A stretch of 64,000 nt of DNA from Sva-07 sp963741755 (GCA_963741755.1 CAVUJG010000011.1:62001-126000); one strand, 5' to 3'; shown: positions 26,352 through 37,939, counted from the first letter of the stretch. The notes: generated by a model from the letters alone, not told the origin. Made by a program: numbers and translations.

Positions 26352-29122
26352 CGATCGTAGACGACCGTCCCACCATCGATTCGGAGCCAGCATCGGCGGC
26401 GCCGGTCGAGCGGAGCTGGTCGCCCACATCCGCGTGGCGTCTCGCCGCCCGCCTCGCCCGTCGCGAGGTGCGCCGCCGCCCCGGCCGGACGCTGCTGGTC
26501 GCTCTCCTCGTGGCGGTCCCCATCGTGGCGATGACGATCGGATCGATTCTCGTTCGATCGAACACCGATGCCGCCCGACTCGCACGCAGCTTCGGCACTG
26601 CCGATCTGGTGGTCACCCAGTGGACGTCGTACGACGACGACGGCACGCCGATCAACGTGCTCGATGTCGGATCGACGTTCTCCGACCTGGTGCCCGAAGC
26701 CACCACCAGCACCGAAATCCTGACCGTGTGGACCTACGTCACGGCGCTCGACGGCGCCCAGACCACCGTGACGGCCAGTGCGTTCGACGCCGCGTCGCCG
26801 ATCACCGACGGGATCGTCGAGGTCTCATCAGGGCGGCTTCCCGCGACATCCACCGAGGTGCTGCTCCACCCAGACATCGCTGACGAACTCGGCGTCGATG
26901 TCGGTGACACGTTGCGTCTGGCCCGGCCCGGCCAACCGCTCCAGGTCGTCGGACTCGGCCGACGGGTCGCCGACCACAACGCCCCGCTGATGCTGTTCGG
27001 CGAACTCGATCGCACCGAGGTACGCGGCGCGATCACCGAGACGCTGGTCGACCTCCCCGACGGCACCGACGCGGACCGGGTCGTCGCCGATGCGATGAAC
27101 TCTGCGGCGCTTGCCGATGCCGAGAACTACGGGCTCAGCGTGCAGACGCGCGACCGGGGATACTCCTACGGCGGGCTGGATGGTGGATTCGATCCGACCA
27201 CCGAGCAGCTGGCGTGGGGCTGGGTGATCGGTGTGCTGGCCCTCACCGCCTCCGGCATCATCATCGCGGCGGCCTTTGCGACCAGCGCCCGGCGTCAGCT
27301 CGCGACGGTCGGGCAGCTCGCCGCCAACGGGGGGTCTCCGCGGCTGATCCGCCGCACGCTTGCGCTGCAGGGCACCTGGTCGGGTGTGGTCGGGTCAGCA
27401 GCGGGCATCGTCGTCGCAGTTGGCGGCTTCTTCCTCGCCCGGCCCCTCGTCGAGATGGTCGCAGGTCGATCGTGGACCAACACAGTCGTGCGGCCTGCGG
27501 ACCTGCTGATTCTGCTTGCGACTGGCTCGCTCGCCGCGACCATCGCGGCGCTGCTGCCTGCGCGCAGCCTCGCCAACACCTCGGTGCTGTCAGCGCTTGC
27601 CGGACGACGCCCGATCCGTCCGGTCAACCCGAGAAGCGTGGCGATCGGCGCCGGATTCTTCGTGAGCGGCACCTTCCTGCTCGCCGTCGCCACCGTCGGC
27701 GGTCAGTCCGACAACGCTGGCAGCAGCAACCTGTTCGTCCTGGTCGCGATCATTGGGGGCCTTGGCGTGCTCGCAGGAGTGTGCCTCGCATCGCCGCTCG
27801 CGGTCACCGCTGCCACGGTCGTCTCATCACGGCTCGGTGCGTCGTGGCGACTGTCGGGACGCTCGCTGCACCGCACCCGCTGGCGTTCGTCGGCGGTCGT
27901 CACTGCGATCGCTGTGGCGGGAGCGTTTGCCGTGTCCGCCGCCACGCTCTCCACCGGCCTCAGCACCGATCCCTACCTCGACGAGACGCTCGACATCGCA
28001 CGCAACGAGGCGCTGCTGCGAACCGACGACGGCACGAGCGTGAGTTCGATCGCTCCCTCGGTGCTGGCCGACGCCCGCGAGGTGATGGAACCGAGCGCCG
28101 AGTCGATGGTGAACGGCGTCGACCTCCCCGTGCCGAGCGACGAGCAGATGCAAGCAGCGTGGGAGGAAGCCGACCGGAAGGTCAGCGAGAGCGGCAGCGC
28201 GATGATGGCGCCGTTGCTCACCGCGCCCGACGTGACCGTCGTCGACGACGACTTCGTCGACGCCATGGGTCTGTCGTCGACGGATCGCGCCAACCTCGAA
28301 CGTGTGGGGGCGATGTCGCTGTTCTCCTGGGGAGAGGTGATCGACGGCCCCTCGCAGATCGGCCCTGCCCGTGTGTCGACGATTGCGCTGCTCAGCGCCG
28401 ACCGCACCGTCGACATCGAGGTCGTCGAACTGCAGGGCGGGATGCGGAGTCGAAACGGCGCGACGTCGGTGATCATGACCGAGCAGGGCGCTCGAGCAGC
28501 AGGCCTCGATGTCATCCCGGTCGGCATCCGCTTCGAGAGCCAGAACGATCTCAGCGAGAGTCAGCGGCGGGACCTCGACGGGATCCGCTTCGACGGCGCG
28601 CAGTACCCCGATGCCTGGATCCTGCCCGGCGAGGCCGCGTCGTTCGACTCGAACCAGTCGGGGCGGATCGGGTTCTGGATCACCTATCAGTGGGTGTGGG
28701 GTCAGACCTCGTCGACGCTGGTCCAAGCGGGCATCGTCGGCGCCACGCTCCTGCTCGTGCTCGTGGTCGTCGCAATCGGCTTGTCGCTCGCCGCTGCGGA
28801 GAGTCGCGACGAACGCAACACGCTGATCGCTGTCGGAGCGTCGCCGGCCACCCTGAGACGTCGATCCGCCACGACGGCCACACTGCTGGCCGCGACCGGC
28901 GGCATCGTCGCCGTGCCGACGGGGTTGATCCCGCTCTGGGTCGTGCTGCGGACACAGGACGCCAGCCAGAACGGATCGGTCGACGACTTCTCGGTGCCCT
29001 GGTTGTCGATCCTGGCACTCGTGGTCGTGATCCCGTTGATCGTCGGAGCGATCGCGCTGGTCGGTTCGGCCGTCGCCCAGCGCGTCCGCCCGCCGCAGGT
29101 GATGCAGGCCTTCACCGACTGA
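26348..29122 (+). CDS. FtsX-like ABC transporter permease
   Basis: A 924-residue permease. A first helix (RTLLVALLVAVPIVAMTIG) is followed by a periplasmic MacB-type domain of about 200 residues, then a four-helix FtsX unit (about 290-450), further helices, a second extracytoplasmic domain (about 540-780) and a C-terminal FtsX unit with ERNTLIAVGASPATLRRRS as the characteristic coupling helix. This duplicated layout is common in actinobacterial exporters encoded with PadR regulators. The GTG at 26348 overlaps the ATPase stop. Ten bases after the stop, a degenerate half-copy of family B (CTCGTGAACGAG, 29133-29144) can be seen. Confidence 0.93.
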   Translation: MTIVDDRPTIDSEPASAAPVERSWSPTSAWRLAARLARREVRRRPGRTLLVALLVAVPIVAMTIGSILVRSNTDAARLARSFGTADLVVTQWTSYDDDGTPINVLDVGSTFSDLVPEATTSTEILTVWTYVTALDGAQTTVTASAFDAASPITDGIVEVSSGRLPATSTEVLLHPDIADELGVDVGDTLRLARPGQPLQVVGLGRRVADHNAPLMLFGELDRTEVRGAITETLVDLPDGTDADRVVADAMNSAALADAENYGLSVQTRDRGYSYGGLDGGFDPTTEQLAWGWVIGVLALTASGIIIAAAFATSARRQLATVGQLAANGGSPRLIRRTLALQGTWSGVVGSAAGIVVAVGGFFLARPLVEMVAGRSWTNTVVRPADLLILLATGSLAATIAALLPARSLANTSVLSALAGRRPIRPVNPRSVAIGAGFFVSGTFLLAVATVGGQSDNAGSSNLFVLVAIIGGLGVLAGVCLASPLAVTAATVVSSRLGASWRLSGRSLHRTRWRSSAVVTAIAVAGAFAVSAATLSTGLSTDPYLDETLDIARNEALLRTDDGTSVSSIAPSVLADAREVMEPSAESMVNGVDLPVPSDEQMQAAWEEADRKVSESGSAMMAPLLTAPDVTVVDDDFVDAMGLSSTDRANLERVGAMSLFSWGEVIDGPSQIGPARVSTIALLSADRTVDIEVVELQGGMRSRNGATSVIMTEQGARAAGLDVIPVGIRFESQNDLSESQRRDLDGIRFDGAQYPDAWILPGEAASFDSNQSGRIGFWITYQWVWGQTSSTLVQAGIVGATLLLVLVVVAIGLSLAAAESRDERNTLIAVGASPATLRRRSATTATLLAATGGIVAVPTGLIPLWVVLRTQDASQNGSVDDFSVPWLSILALVVVIPLIVGAIALVGSAVAQRVRPPQVMQAFTD

Positions 29123-29223
29123 CGCCGGCGAACTCGTGAACGAGGTGCGGCCCGGTGAGCACCTTGAGCAGGAGATGGAACAGGGACGGCTGGCGCCGAG
29201 AACAGCCCCACTACCTTGCCGCC

Positions 29224-30463
29224 GTGCGTTCCACGCCTCTTGCCCTCGCCCTCGTTGCCAGCCTCCTCGGGATCGCCGCCTGCGGCAGTGACGACAACGC
29301 TTCACGACCGACACCGACGCGTGTCGCCGACCACCGAGGTCGCTTCGGCCACGACGGAGGCCCCGGTCGAGACGGCGACGCCCACCACGGAGGCCGCCCC
29401 CGAGACGACCGAGGCGGCGCTCGCCGAGTTCGAGTCGCTGCCGGTCGGCCCGTATGACGTCGGCGTCACCACCATCACGATCAACGACGACACCGACCGG
29501 CCCCTGACACTCGAGGTGTGGTTCCCCGTCGACGACCCGGCCGACGCGCCGCTCAACCAGTACACGCTGATCCCGGGCGTCTACTACGAGTCGCCCACCG
29601 CCGTTGCCGGTGCCGAACTCGTCGCTGCCGAGGGACCGTTCCCGTTGGTGGTGTACTCCCACGGCAGTGGCGGCCTGCGCTACATCGCCTCGTACTACAC
29701 CGAGGCGATCGCCAGCTACGGCTACATCGTCGTTGCGCCCGATCACACCGGCAACACGGCCGTAGATCGCCTGCTCGGGACCGAAGCCGAGTTCGACGTG
29801 ACCGCCTCGACGCGCCCGACCGACGTCGTGGCCACGGTCGACGCCATGCTCGACCCGACCAATCCCGTGACGGGCGGTCTGGTCGGTTCGATCGACCCCG
29901 ACAGCATTGCCGTCACCGGTCACTCGTTCGGCGGGTTCACGTCGCTCGCTGTCGCCGGCGGGTACGAGAACGCCCTCGGTACGTTCGTGGCCGACGACCG
30001 CGTCGACGCGATCATCCCGCTCGCACCGGCGACCGGCGACGGCACCCGCTTGATGTCCGACGCCGGTCTCGAGTCCATCGAGATCCCGATGCTCGTGATG
30101 GTCGGCACCAACGACCAGACCACGCCGGTCGATCCGAACGTCACGCGGATTTGGGATCTCGCCGGTAGCGAGCCGCTCGTGCGGGTCGAACTCGTCGACG
30201 CCCAGCACCAGAGTTTCACCGACGTGTGCGACTACCAGACGTTCCTGCCGACGCTCGGCGACGTCGTGCCGCAACCGGTGATCGACACGATCAACGGCCA
30301 GGGCGCCGAGGGCTGCTCTCCCGGCGACATGCCGATCGATCGAGCCAAGGAACTGACCAACACGTTCGCTATCAACTTCCTCGAGTCGGTGTTCCGCGGC
30401 GCCGAGCTGATCACCGACGCCAACACGGTCATGCCCGACGACGTCATCTACATGATCCGCTGA
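29224..30463 (+). CDS. Secreted lipoprotein alpha/beta hydrolase, frame-disrupted
   Basis: The N-terminus from the GTG at 29224 is a lipoprotein signal (LVASLLGIAACGSDD). After a Thr/Glu/Pro-rich linker, an alpha/beta hydrolase domain carries LVVYSHGSGG (oxyanion strand), the nucleophile Ser in VTGHSFGG, Asp in the MVGTNDQTTP region and His in VDAQHQSF. This resembles the PAF-acetylhydrolase-like/dienelactone hydrolase group of secreted esterases. The signal peptide and linker are in different frames, joined by a single-base change near 29320, where PTPTR meets VSPTTE. Without that correction the protein would lack a signal. A family-B hairpin follows 14 bases after the stop. Confidence 0.82.
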
Positions 30464-30477
30464 CCCCACCGAGCCGG

Positions 30478-30524
30478 TTCTCGTGAACAACTTCACCTCC
30501 CAGAGGTGGAGTTGTTCACGAGAA
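30478..30524. repeat. Family B palindrome, copy B3
   Basis: The most regular copy: 13-base arms plus a 21-base centre that is itself nearly palindromic (CACCTC/GAGGTG around CCA), so almost all 47 bases could pair. It lies 14 bases after the hydrolase stop and 42 bases before the fumarase start. Confidence 0.92.
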
Positions 30525-30566
30525 CGGGGCTTCGTGCGTGACGGGAGGCGGTCGTAGGCTCGGAGC

Positions 30567-32222
<1,656 letters not shown>

Positions 32223-32223
<1 letters not shown>

Positions 32224-33333
32224 TGATGGACACGCCCGACTCGTCGTCCCTGACCGCCGACGAGCGGGCCGCTGCTCGTGCGTTCGTCGCTCGATGCGAG
32301 GTGACGACTCTCGACGTTCCACCGCATCGCGGTGGGCATGTTGTCCGGCGCCGGCCTGCTCGTCGTGTTGCCGGTCGTGGCACGCGACTCCATCACCGGC
32401 ATCCTCCGATCGTTGTTCTCGGGCGACATCGGAGTCGTCGAGATCGCACTGATCATCGCCATCGGTGCAATGCTCGCCGTGCCGGCGGTCGCTCTCTGGC
32501 TGCTCTTCGCCGATCTGACCCGCTTCTACTTCCACGCCAACCACATCGGCAGCGACGGCGACGAGACGTTCACCCCACGATTCACCCTCACATCGCTGCA
32601 GCTGCCCTCCGACGAACTCGGCCCGGCTGCGACAGCGGAACTCGTGCGAACTCGGGAGGATCCGCGAATTGTCGAACTTCTCGTGCCCGCGAACGACGAA
32701 TCACGTGAGCGCGTCGATCGTCAGCTCGATGTGTACGGCGGCCTCGGATCCGGACATGACGATGCCGCCCGCGCGGCCGGCTTGTTCGAACTTGCCGCTG
32801 CACGGAGTCGGCCATTGCTCGAGGAGGTGGCCAAGGTGGAACACGGCATGGCTCGCCACGTGCTCCGCCTGCGCGGTCTCGTGCTCCGCTACGTCAAAGC
32901 ATTGCTCGCGCTGTTGACCACCGCCGTCGCGGTGTATGTCGGCGACGCTGTCGTGAACGGATTCGACCCGGCCGACGGGACGAATGTCACGCAGGACGCG
33001 TGGCTGGCCGCGGTAGTGCTCGTCTGGGCGCCGCTCGTCGTGCTCGCCGTGACGTCACCCGTCCGTTGGATCGAGAAGGCGATGCGCGACGAAGGTGCAC
33101 CGTCCACCGCGGTGGCCGACGATCCCGAGCTGACGTTCGTCGAGCGGGTCTCGCTGCGCATCGCCGCCGCTGCCTGGGTGGCCGCTGGCGTTGCGATGGT
33201 CATTTCGATCGGCGACAGCGCGACATCGAGTGACGCCCAGCGCATCGAAATCGCCGTGCTCGCCGTCTCGGTGATCGCCGTGGCGATCGCGGCCGTCACG
33301 GGCCGCTTCCGCAGCCTCGTCGAGATCTCGTAG
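32223..33333 (+). CDS. Membrane protein of unknown function, frame-disrupted
   Basis: About 370 residues. The N-terminus from the ATG at 32223 (ADERAAARAFVARCE) is soluble; after a single-base frame change near 32316 it continues FHRIAVGMLSGAGLLVVLPV. Two helices at the N-terminus, a cytosolic or external middle domain of about 120 residues, and four C-terminal helices (LLALLTTAVAVYVGD, LAAVVLVWAPLVVLAV, IAAAAWVAAGVAMVIS, IAVLAVSVIAVAIAAV) are visible. The start overlaps the fumarase stop. I do not recognise a family; coupling with fumarase is probably incidental. Confidence 0.65.
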
Positions 33334-33340
33334 CGGGCGA

Positions 33341-34147
33341 CTACAGCTCGCCGGCGAGTTGACCGAGGCGGCGTTCGCCCTCGGGGGTCTGACCGCCGGC
33401 GTCGAGGAACCGCTGCATCCGGTCGTGGGTCTCGTCGTGGGCGAGCGTCGCGTTGAAACCGATGGTCTCGGCGAGCAGGTCCTCGACGACGCCGGTCTCC
33501 GAACGCACGACGATCTCCTTTGCGGCGGCGACGGCGTGCCGTGGGAACGATGCGATTCGGCCGGCGAGTCGGTCGACGAACACATCGATCTCGTCGGCCG
33601 GCACCACCCGGTTGACCCATCCCCAACGCTCGGCGGTGTGGGCATCGATGTCGTCACAGCCGAGGACCACTTCGAGCGCACGGCTCCGTCCCACCAGACG
33701 CGGCAAACGAACCGTGCCGCCCGCACCGGGGATGATGCCCAGCGCGACTTCGGGTTGACTGAAGATCGCATCGGGCGTGGCGAAGCGCATGTCGCACGCC
33801 AGCGCGAGTTCACTCCCACCGCCGCCGACCCGGCCGGCGATCACGGCGATCGTCGGCTTGGGCATTGTCCGCAGGGTCTCGCACATCACGTCGTATGGGC
33901 CGATCGCCGTCGGCTCGGGCTGCTCGCGAGGGAACTGCTGGATCGCTTCGACGTCAAAATGTGCGAGGAACCACTCCGGGTTTGCCGAGCGGATCACGAC
34001 CGCCCGAACCGACTCGTCGTTCGCAAGTGTCTCGATCGCTGCGCCGAGTTCGAAGAACACGTCCATCGTCACGAGGTTGATCGGCGGATGGTCGACGGTG
34101 AGCGTTGCCACTCCCCGATCGTCGCTCTCGACGCGTACCGAGGTCAT
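33341..34147 (-). CDS. Enoyl-CoA hydratase/isomerase family protein
   Basis: A 268-residue crotonase-fold enzyme. The two oxyanion-hole segments are ANPEWFLAHFDVEAI (A-site) and AGRVGGGGSELALACDMRFA. The second catalytic Glu position of true hydratases is in EVALGIIPGAGGT, where PGAGGT keeps the family form. It acts on acyl-CoA thioesters, most likely in fatty acid or branched-chain breakdown. Its start codon overlaps the stop of the upstream F420-type gene (ATGA at 34144-34147), so the two are translationally coupled. Substrate specificity cannot be assigned. Confidence 0.9.
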   Translation of the reverse strand: MTSVRVESDDRGVATLTVDHPPINLVTMDVFFELGAAIETLANDESVRAVVIRSANPEWFLAHFDVEAIQQFPREQPEPTAIGPYDVMCETLRTMPKPTIAVIAGRVGGGGSELALACDMRFATPDAIFSQPEVALGIIPGAGGTVRLPRLVGRSRALEVVLGCDDIDAHTAERWGWVNRVVPADEIDVFVDRLAGRIASFPRHAVAAAKEIVVRSETGVVEDLLAETIGFNATLAHDETHDRMQRFLDAGGQTPEGERRLGQLAGEL

Positions 34148-35052
34148 TGCATTGCGGCCTTCACCGCAGCTCGCGTCGCGGCCGCCTCATCGGGATTACC
34201 GGGGAACTCGACGGCAGCGAAGTCGGTGACTCCGATGTCGGCGAGCGCACCGATGCGATCAACGACTTCGTCATGCGAGCCGGTGATGGCGATGTCCTCA
34301 GCGCCGCCCGCACCCTCGCGGTCGAGCATCGCCCGATAGCTCGGCAGCGACCCGTAGATCTCGAACACCTTCGCAGCGCGACCCTTCGCTGCCTCGGTGT
34401 CGGTCGTCACGCACACCGGGAGCGCGGCGATCACCCGTGGGGCGGGCCGACCGGCGGCTTCGGCTGCGGCATTGATCGTCGGCACGGTGTAGTCGGCGAG
34501 CGTGTTCGGGCCGGTGCACCACGTGAGGGTGCCGTCGGCCAGCTCGGCGGTGGCCTTGAGCATCTGCGGGCCGAGCGCGGCGACGACGATCCCGAACGGC
34601 GGCGCACCCTTCGCGTTGAGCGCGAGGTGCGTCGAGTAGTCCTCACCCTGATAGCTGACCGGTTCGTTGCGCGACAGCGGTCCGAGGATGCTCAGGTAGT
34701 CGCGGATGTGCCGCACCGGCTTGTCGTAGCTCATGCCGAGCATGTTCTCGATCACGACCTTGTGACTGAGCCCGATCCCGAGCGTGAGCCGACCCTCACA
34801 GGCCGCACTGACGGTGAGGCATTGCTGTGCGATCGCACTCGGGTGGCGGGGATACGTCGGCACGACCGATGTGCCGAGTTCAATACGGGGCACCTCGCGC
34901 CCGACGATCGCGAGCGCCGTGAGCGCGTCGTGGCCGAAGATGTTGGGCGCCCAATACGACGCGAACCCGTCCACCTCGGCCTGTCGGGCTTCGGCGACCA
35001 CGTCGTCGATCGTGCCCTCGTTGATGGATCCACCGAACATTCCAATGCGCAT
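34144..35052 (-). CDS. LLM-class F420-dependent oxidoreductase
   Basis: A 302-residue luciferase-like TIM barrel starting MRIGMFGGSINEG. Family marks are FASYWAPNIFGHDALTALAI, the ELGTSVVPTYPRHP strand (bulge region of the F420 or flavin site) and GRLTLGIGLSHK. It is the first gene of a two-gene unit with enoyl-CoA hydratase, suggesting a redox step on an acyl-CoA or terpenoid-like compound. F420 rather than FMN is inferred from the family and from the abundance of such enzymes in actinobacteria. The start lies 72 bases from the tandem family-C palindromes. Confidence 0.92.
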   Translation of the reverse strand: MRIGMFGGSINEGTIDDVVAEARQAEVDGFASYWAPNIFGHDALTALAIVGREVPRIELGTSVVPTYPRHPSAIAQQCLTVSAACEGRLTLGIGLSHKVVIENMLGMSYDKPVRHIRDYLSILGPLSRNEPVSYQGEDYSTHLALNAKGAPPFGIVVAALGPQMLKATAELADGTLTWCTGPNTLADYTVPTINAAAEAAGRPAPRVIAALPVCVTTDTEAAKGRAAKVFEIYGSLPSYRAMLDREGAGGAEDIAITGSHDEVVDRIGALADIGVTDFAAVEFPGNPDEAAATRAAVKAAMQ

Positions 35053-35123
35053 CCGACGACCGTACCGATCCCGCCGACACGCCCACTCGCAGCCGAGCCC
35101 GATCGACTACGGACTTTCCCACC

Positions 35124-35161
35124 GATGAGCGAAGCGACCGTATACGGCGGTTTGGCTCATC
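35124..35161. repeat. Family C palindrome, copy C1
   Basis: A 38-base imperfect palindrome with outer arms GATGAGC/GCTCATC and a perfect 10-base core CCGTATACGG. It is the first of a tandem pair, 61 bases start to start, in the region between divergent genes. Confidence 0.9.
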
Positions 35162-35184
35162 ACAGGCCCGGCCCACGTCCCACC

Positions 35185-35222
35185 GATGAGCGAAGCGACC
35201 GTATACGGCGGTTTGGCTCATC
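35185..35222. repeat. Family C palindrome, copy C2
   Basis: Identical in all 38 bases to C1; the 23-base spacer between them is unrelated to the spacer of the C3/C4 pair although its length is the same. It ends 51 bases before the acyl-CoA synthetase start. Confidence 0.9.
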
Positions 35223-35273
35223 AGGCGACCCGGGCTCGTCGGGGGTGGCCGGCGGGTGGTACGAACGCGGGCC

Positions 35274-36886
35274 ATGGGGAACTGGAACTTTGCCGACATC
35301 TGGGAAGTGGCGGCCGACGAGCTGCCCGACGCGCCGTGCCTGATTCACGGCGACGACCACCGAACGTGGGCCGAGGTCGACCGCCGCGCCGACGGTGTGG
35401 CCCAGCTGCTGCTCGACGCCGGCCTCGAACGTCAGCAGGCCGTCGCGCAGTACTTGTACAACTGCAACGAGTACATGGAGTCGATGTACGCCGCGTTCAA
35501 GGGTTCGTTCGTCCCGGTCAACACCAACTACCGCTACACAGCCGACGAACTGCTGTACCTCTGGGACAACGCCGACGCCGGAGCAGTCGTGTTCCACGGC
35601 TCGTTCGCCGAGACGATCGAGGTGATCCGCGATCGGCTCCCGAAGGTCAAGCTCTGGCTGTGGGTCGACGACGCGAGCGGCGACTGCCCCGACTGGGCGA
35701 CCCCCTACGAGGAGGCCGCCACGAGTGGCGCCGGTCGGGTCGCCCCAGCCTGGGGGCGCAGCGGCGACGACCTCAACTTCCTGTACACCGGCGGAACCAC
35801 GGGCATGCCGAAGGGTGTGATGTGGCGCCAGGACGATCTGGCCGTGGTGCTGACCGCCACTGCGGCGTCACCGCTGACCGACGACGGCACCCTCGACGAT
35901 GTGCGCGCCAGCCTCACCCAGCCCGGCGCTCGGTTCCTGCCGGCGTGCCCGCAGATGCACGGCACCGGCAACTTCCCGGGGCTGGGCGACGCTGTGCGGT
36001 GGCGGCAGCATCGTCACGCTGACGGGCCGCAACTTCGACGCGGCGGAACTCCTCGACGCGATCGAGCGAGAGGGGGTCACGTCGCTCGCGATCGTCGGCG
36101 ACGCGTTCGCGAAGCCGATCCTGCGGGCCCTCGACGCCGAACCCGGCCGATGGGACCTCTCCTCGCTCGTCGGCATCGTGTCGTCCGGGGTGATGTGGAG
36201 CCAGGAGACCAAGACCCGTCTCCTCGATCATCATCCCGGCATGGTGCTGATGGACGCGTTCTCGTCGTCGGAGGCGCTTGGGCATGGGCTCGTCGGTCTC
36301 GGCCGCCGGCGCCGCCGCCGAGACGGCCAAGTTCGAGCTGAGCCCCAACACGATCGTGATCGACGATCTCAACCGTCCGCTCGCCCCCGGATCCGGCGAG
36401 ATCGGACGACTCGCCGTCGGCGGACGCCAACCGGTCGGCTACTACAAGGACCCCGAGAAGAGCGCCCGCACGTTCTTCGAGGTCGAGGGGTTGCGCTACT
36501 CGTGCCCCGGCGACTTCGCGACGATCGACGCCGACGGCCGCATCACACTGCTCGGCCGCGGGTCGCAGTGCATCAACACCGGCGGCGAGAAGGTGTTTCC
36601 CGAGGAGGTCGAGGAGGCGATGAAGACCCATCCCGACGTGCTCGATGCGGTGGCGGTCGGCATCCCCGACGAGAAGTTCGGCGAGGCGGTCACCGGCATG
36701 GTCGAGGCCCGTCCGGGCCATACGGTCGACGCCGCATCGGTGATCGCCCACGTGAAGACGAAGCTCGCGGCCTTCAAGGCTCCCAAGCACATCGTGGTCG
36801 TCGACACGATCGGCCGCGCCGCCAACGGCAAGGTCGACTACAAGCGCCTGCGGGGTGAGGCCACCGAGTCGCTCGGAGTGAGCTGA
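35274..36886 (+). CDS. AMP-dependent acyl-CoA synthetase (long-chain or bile-acid type), frame-disrupted twice
   Basis: An ANL-superfamily ligase of about 537 residues that activates a carboxylic acid to its acyl-CoA via an acyl-AMP. The P-loop motif is LNFLYTGGTTGMPKGVMW; later blocks are VGIVSSGVMWS, the YYKDPEKSARTF hinge region, GDFATIDADGRI (A7-A8) and the catalytic lysine in RAANGKVDYKRL. The frame changes near 35993 (before GGGSIVTLTGRNF) and near 36281, where one extra G breaks SSEALGMGSSVSA. All conserved motifs are present, so sequence error is the simplest reading. The ATG at 35274 is chosen for the MGNWNFADIWE start. It probably works with the nearby enoyl-CoA hydratase. Confidence 0.88.
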
Positions 36887-36899
36887 CTACGATCCGAAC

Positions 36900-37670
36900 G
36901 TGAGTACTCCGATCGATTCGATCGACGACGCGATCGCAGCAATGGACGTCGAGGTCGATCGGTGTCTCGAGTGTGGTGATGCCAGCGGCTACTTCACGGT
37001 GGTCTACCGGGCGGTCACGGAGCGAGTTCGCGACGGCATCGCAGCCGGGGATTTCGCCGACTGTGAGCAGATGGAGCACTTCGACATCCTGTTCGCACAG
37101 CGCTATCTCGACGCCCGCGACGCGTGGAACGCGCACTCTGACGCGGTGCCCGAATCGTGGCGGCTCGCCTTCGAGACCGCCCAGAGCGGGCGCTGCCTCG
37201 TTGCGCAGCACCTGCTGTTGGGCATCAACGCGCACATCAACCTCGATCTCGGCGTCGCCGCGGCCGCCGCCGCACCGCCGGGCGAGGTCGAGGCGCTACG
37301 CGACGACTTCGAAACGATCAACGACGTGCTCGCCGAGCTCGTAGATCGAATGCAGGCATCGCTGGCATCGGTCTCGCCGTGGACGCGCTGGGTCGACGTC
37401 GCGGGTCTCCGATTCGACGAGGCGGTCGTCACCTTCAGCCTTCGCCGTGCTCGCGCCGAAGCGTGGGACTTCGCGACCGCGCTCAGCTCGGCGTCGACGG
37501 ACGAGCGTCGCCGACTCGAAGTGCAGCGTGACGCCGACGTGGCAGCGCTCGGCGCTCGGATCGCACGTCCCGGACGGCCGATGAAATGGCTCGTCGGCGC
37601 TGCCCAACGGGGCGAACGCCACGATCTGCGCAGCGTCATCGCCGGACTCGGGGTACGGTCGCAGCAATGA
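36900..37670 (+). CDS. DUF5995 family protein
   Basis: A 256-residue soluble, mostly helical protein. The segment FDILFAQRYLDARDAWNAH and the strongly conserved HLLLGINAHINLDLGVA (with invariant His and Asp-like residues that could bind metal) identify the DUF5995 family, which is common in actinobacteria and bacteroidetes and has no established function. The start is a GTG at 36900, 13 bases after the acyl-CoA synthetase stop. Its TGA overlaps the ATG of the selenoprotein candidate (ATGA at 37667-37670), which places the two genes in one coupled unit. Confidence 0.85.
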   Translation: MSTPIDSIDDAIAAMDVEVDRCLECGDASGYFTVVYRAVTERVRDGIAAGDFADCEQMEHFDILFAQRYLDARDAWNAHSDAVPESWRLAFETAQSGRCLVAQHLLLGINAHINLDLGVAAAAAAPPGEVEALRDDFETINDVLAELVDRMQASLASVSPWTRWVDVAGLRFDEAVVTFSLRRARAEAWDFATALSSASTDERRRLEVQRDADVAALGARIARPGRPMKWLVGAAQRGERHDLRSVIAGLGVRSQQ

Positions 37671-37936
37671 GCGACCACGTGATCCACATCACCTACTGCG
37701 TCCCTTGAGATTATTCTGACCGCGCCGTGAGCGCGGCGAACGATCTGCTGTCGACCTACCAGCACGTGATCGAGTCGCTGACACTGGTGACGGGTTCGAA
37801 GGGCGTGTTCGACGTCGAGGTCGACGGCGACGTGCTGTACTCCAAGCACACCACCGGCCGCCACGCCGAGCCCGGCGAAGTGCTCGCATTGTTCCGCGAG
37901 CTCTACGCGCAGGGAGTCACGCCCTACGACCAGTAG
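37667..37936 (+). CDS. SelW/Rdx-family selenoprotein (in-frame UGA read as selenocysteine)
   Basis: Translated straight through the TGA at 37706-37708, this is an 89-residue Rdx/SelW-like protein: HITYCVP-U-DYSDRAVSAAN, then GVFDVEVDGDVLYSKHTTG and EPGEVLALFREL. The TGA falls exactly at the second redox position of the family CxxC/CxxU motif (Cys11, Sec14). A GC-rich hairpin starts 11 bases after the UGA (see next feature). The ATG at 37667 overlaps the DUF5995 stop, which supports it as the real start; a conventional call would begin at the GTG at 37727 and lose the active site. Rdx proteins have a thioredoxin-like fold and act on glutathione- or peroxide-linked thiols. The selenocysteine machinery is not in the window, so decoding is inferred. 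The alternative is one sequence error, TGC read as TGA. Confidence 0.8.
37720..37736 (+). promoter_or_regulatory. Bacterial SECIS-like hairpin
   Basis: CCGCGC (37720-37725) pairs perfectly with GCGCGG (37731-37736) around the 5-base loop CGTGA. The loop begins 17 bases after the UGA and has G as its second base. These fit the known bacterial SECIS pattern: a short stem, a small loop with G in the first two positions, at this distance from UGA. It would be the SelB binding site within the coding sequence. Confidence 0.65.
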
Positions 37937-37939
37937 AGG

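Noticed and set aside
37727..37936. Stand-alone 69-residue protein from the GTG at 37727
   Set aside because: This start removes the conserved N-terminal strand and CxxU site, and lies in the loop of the SECIS-like hairpin; the ATG overlap at 37667 is better supported.
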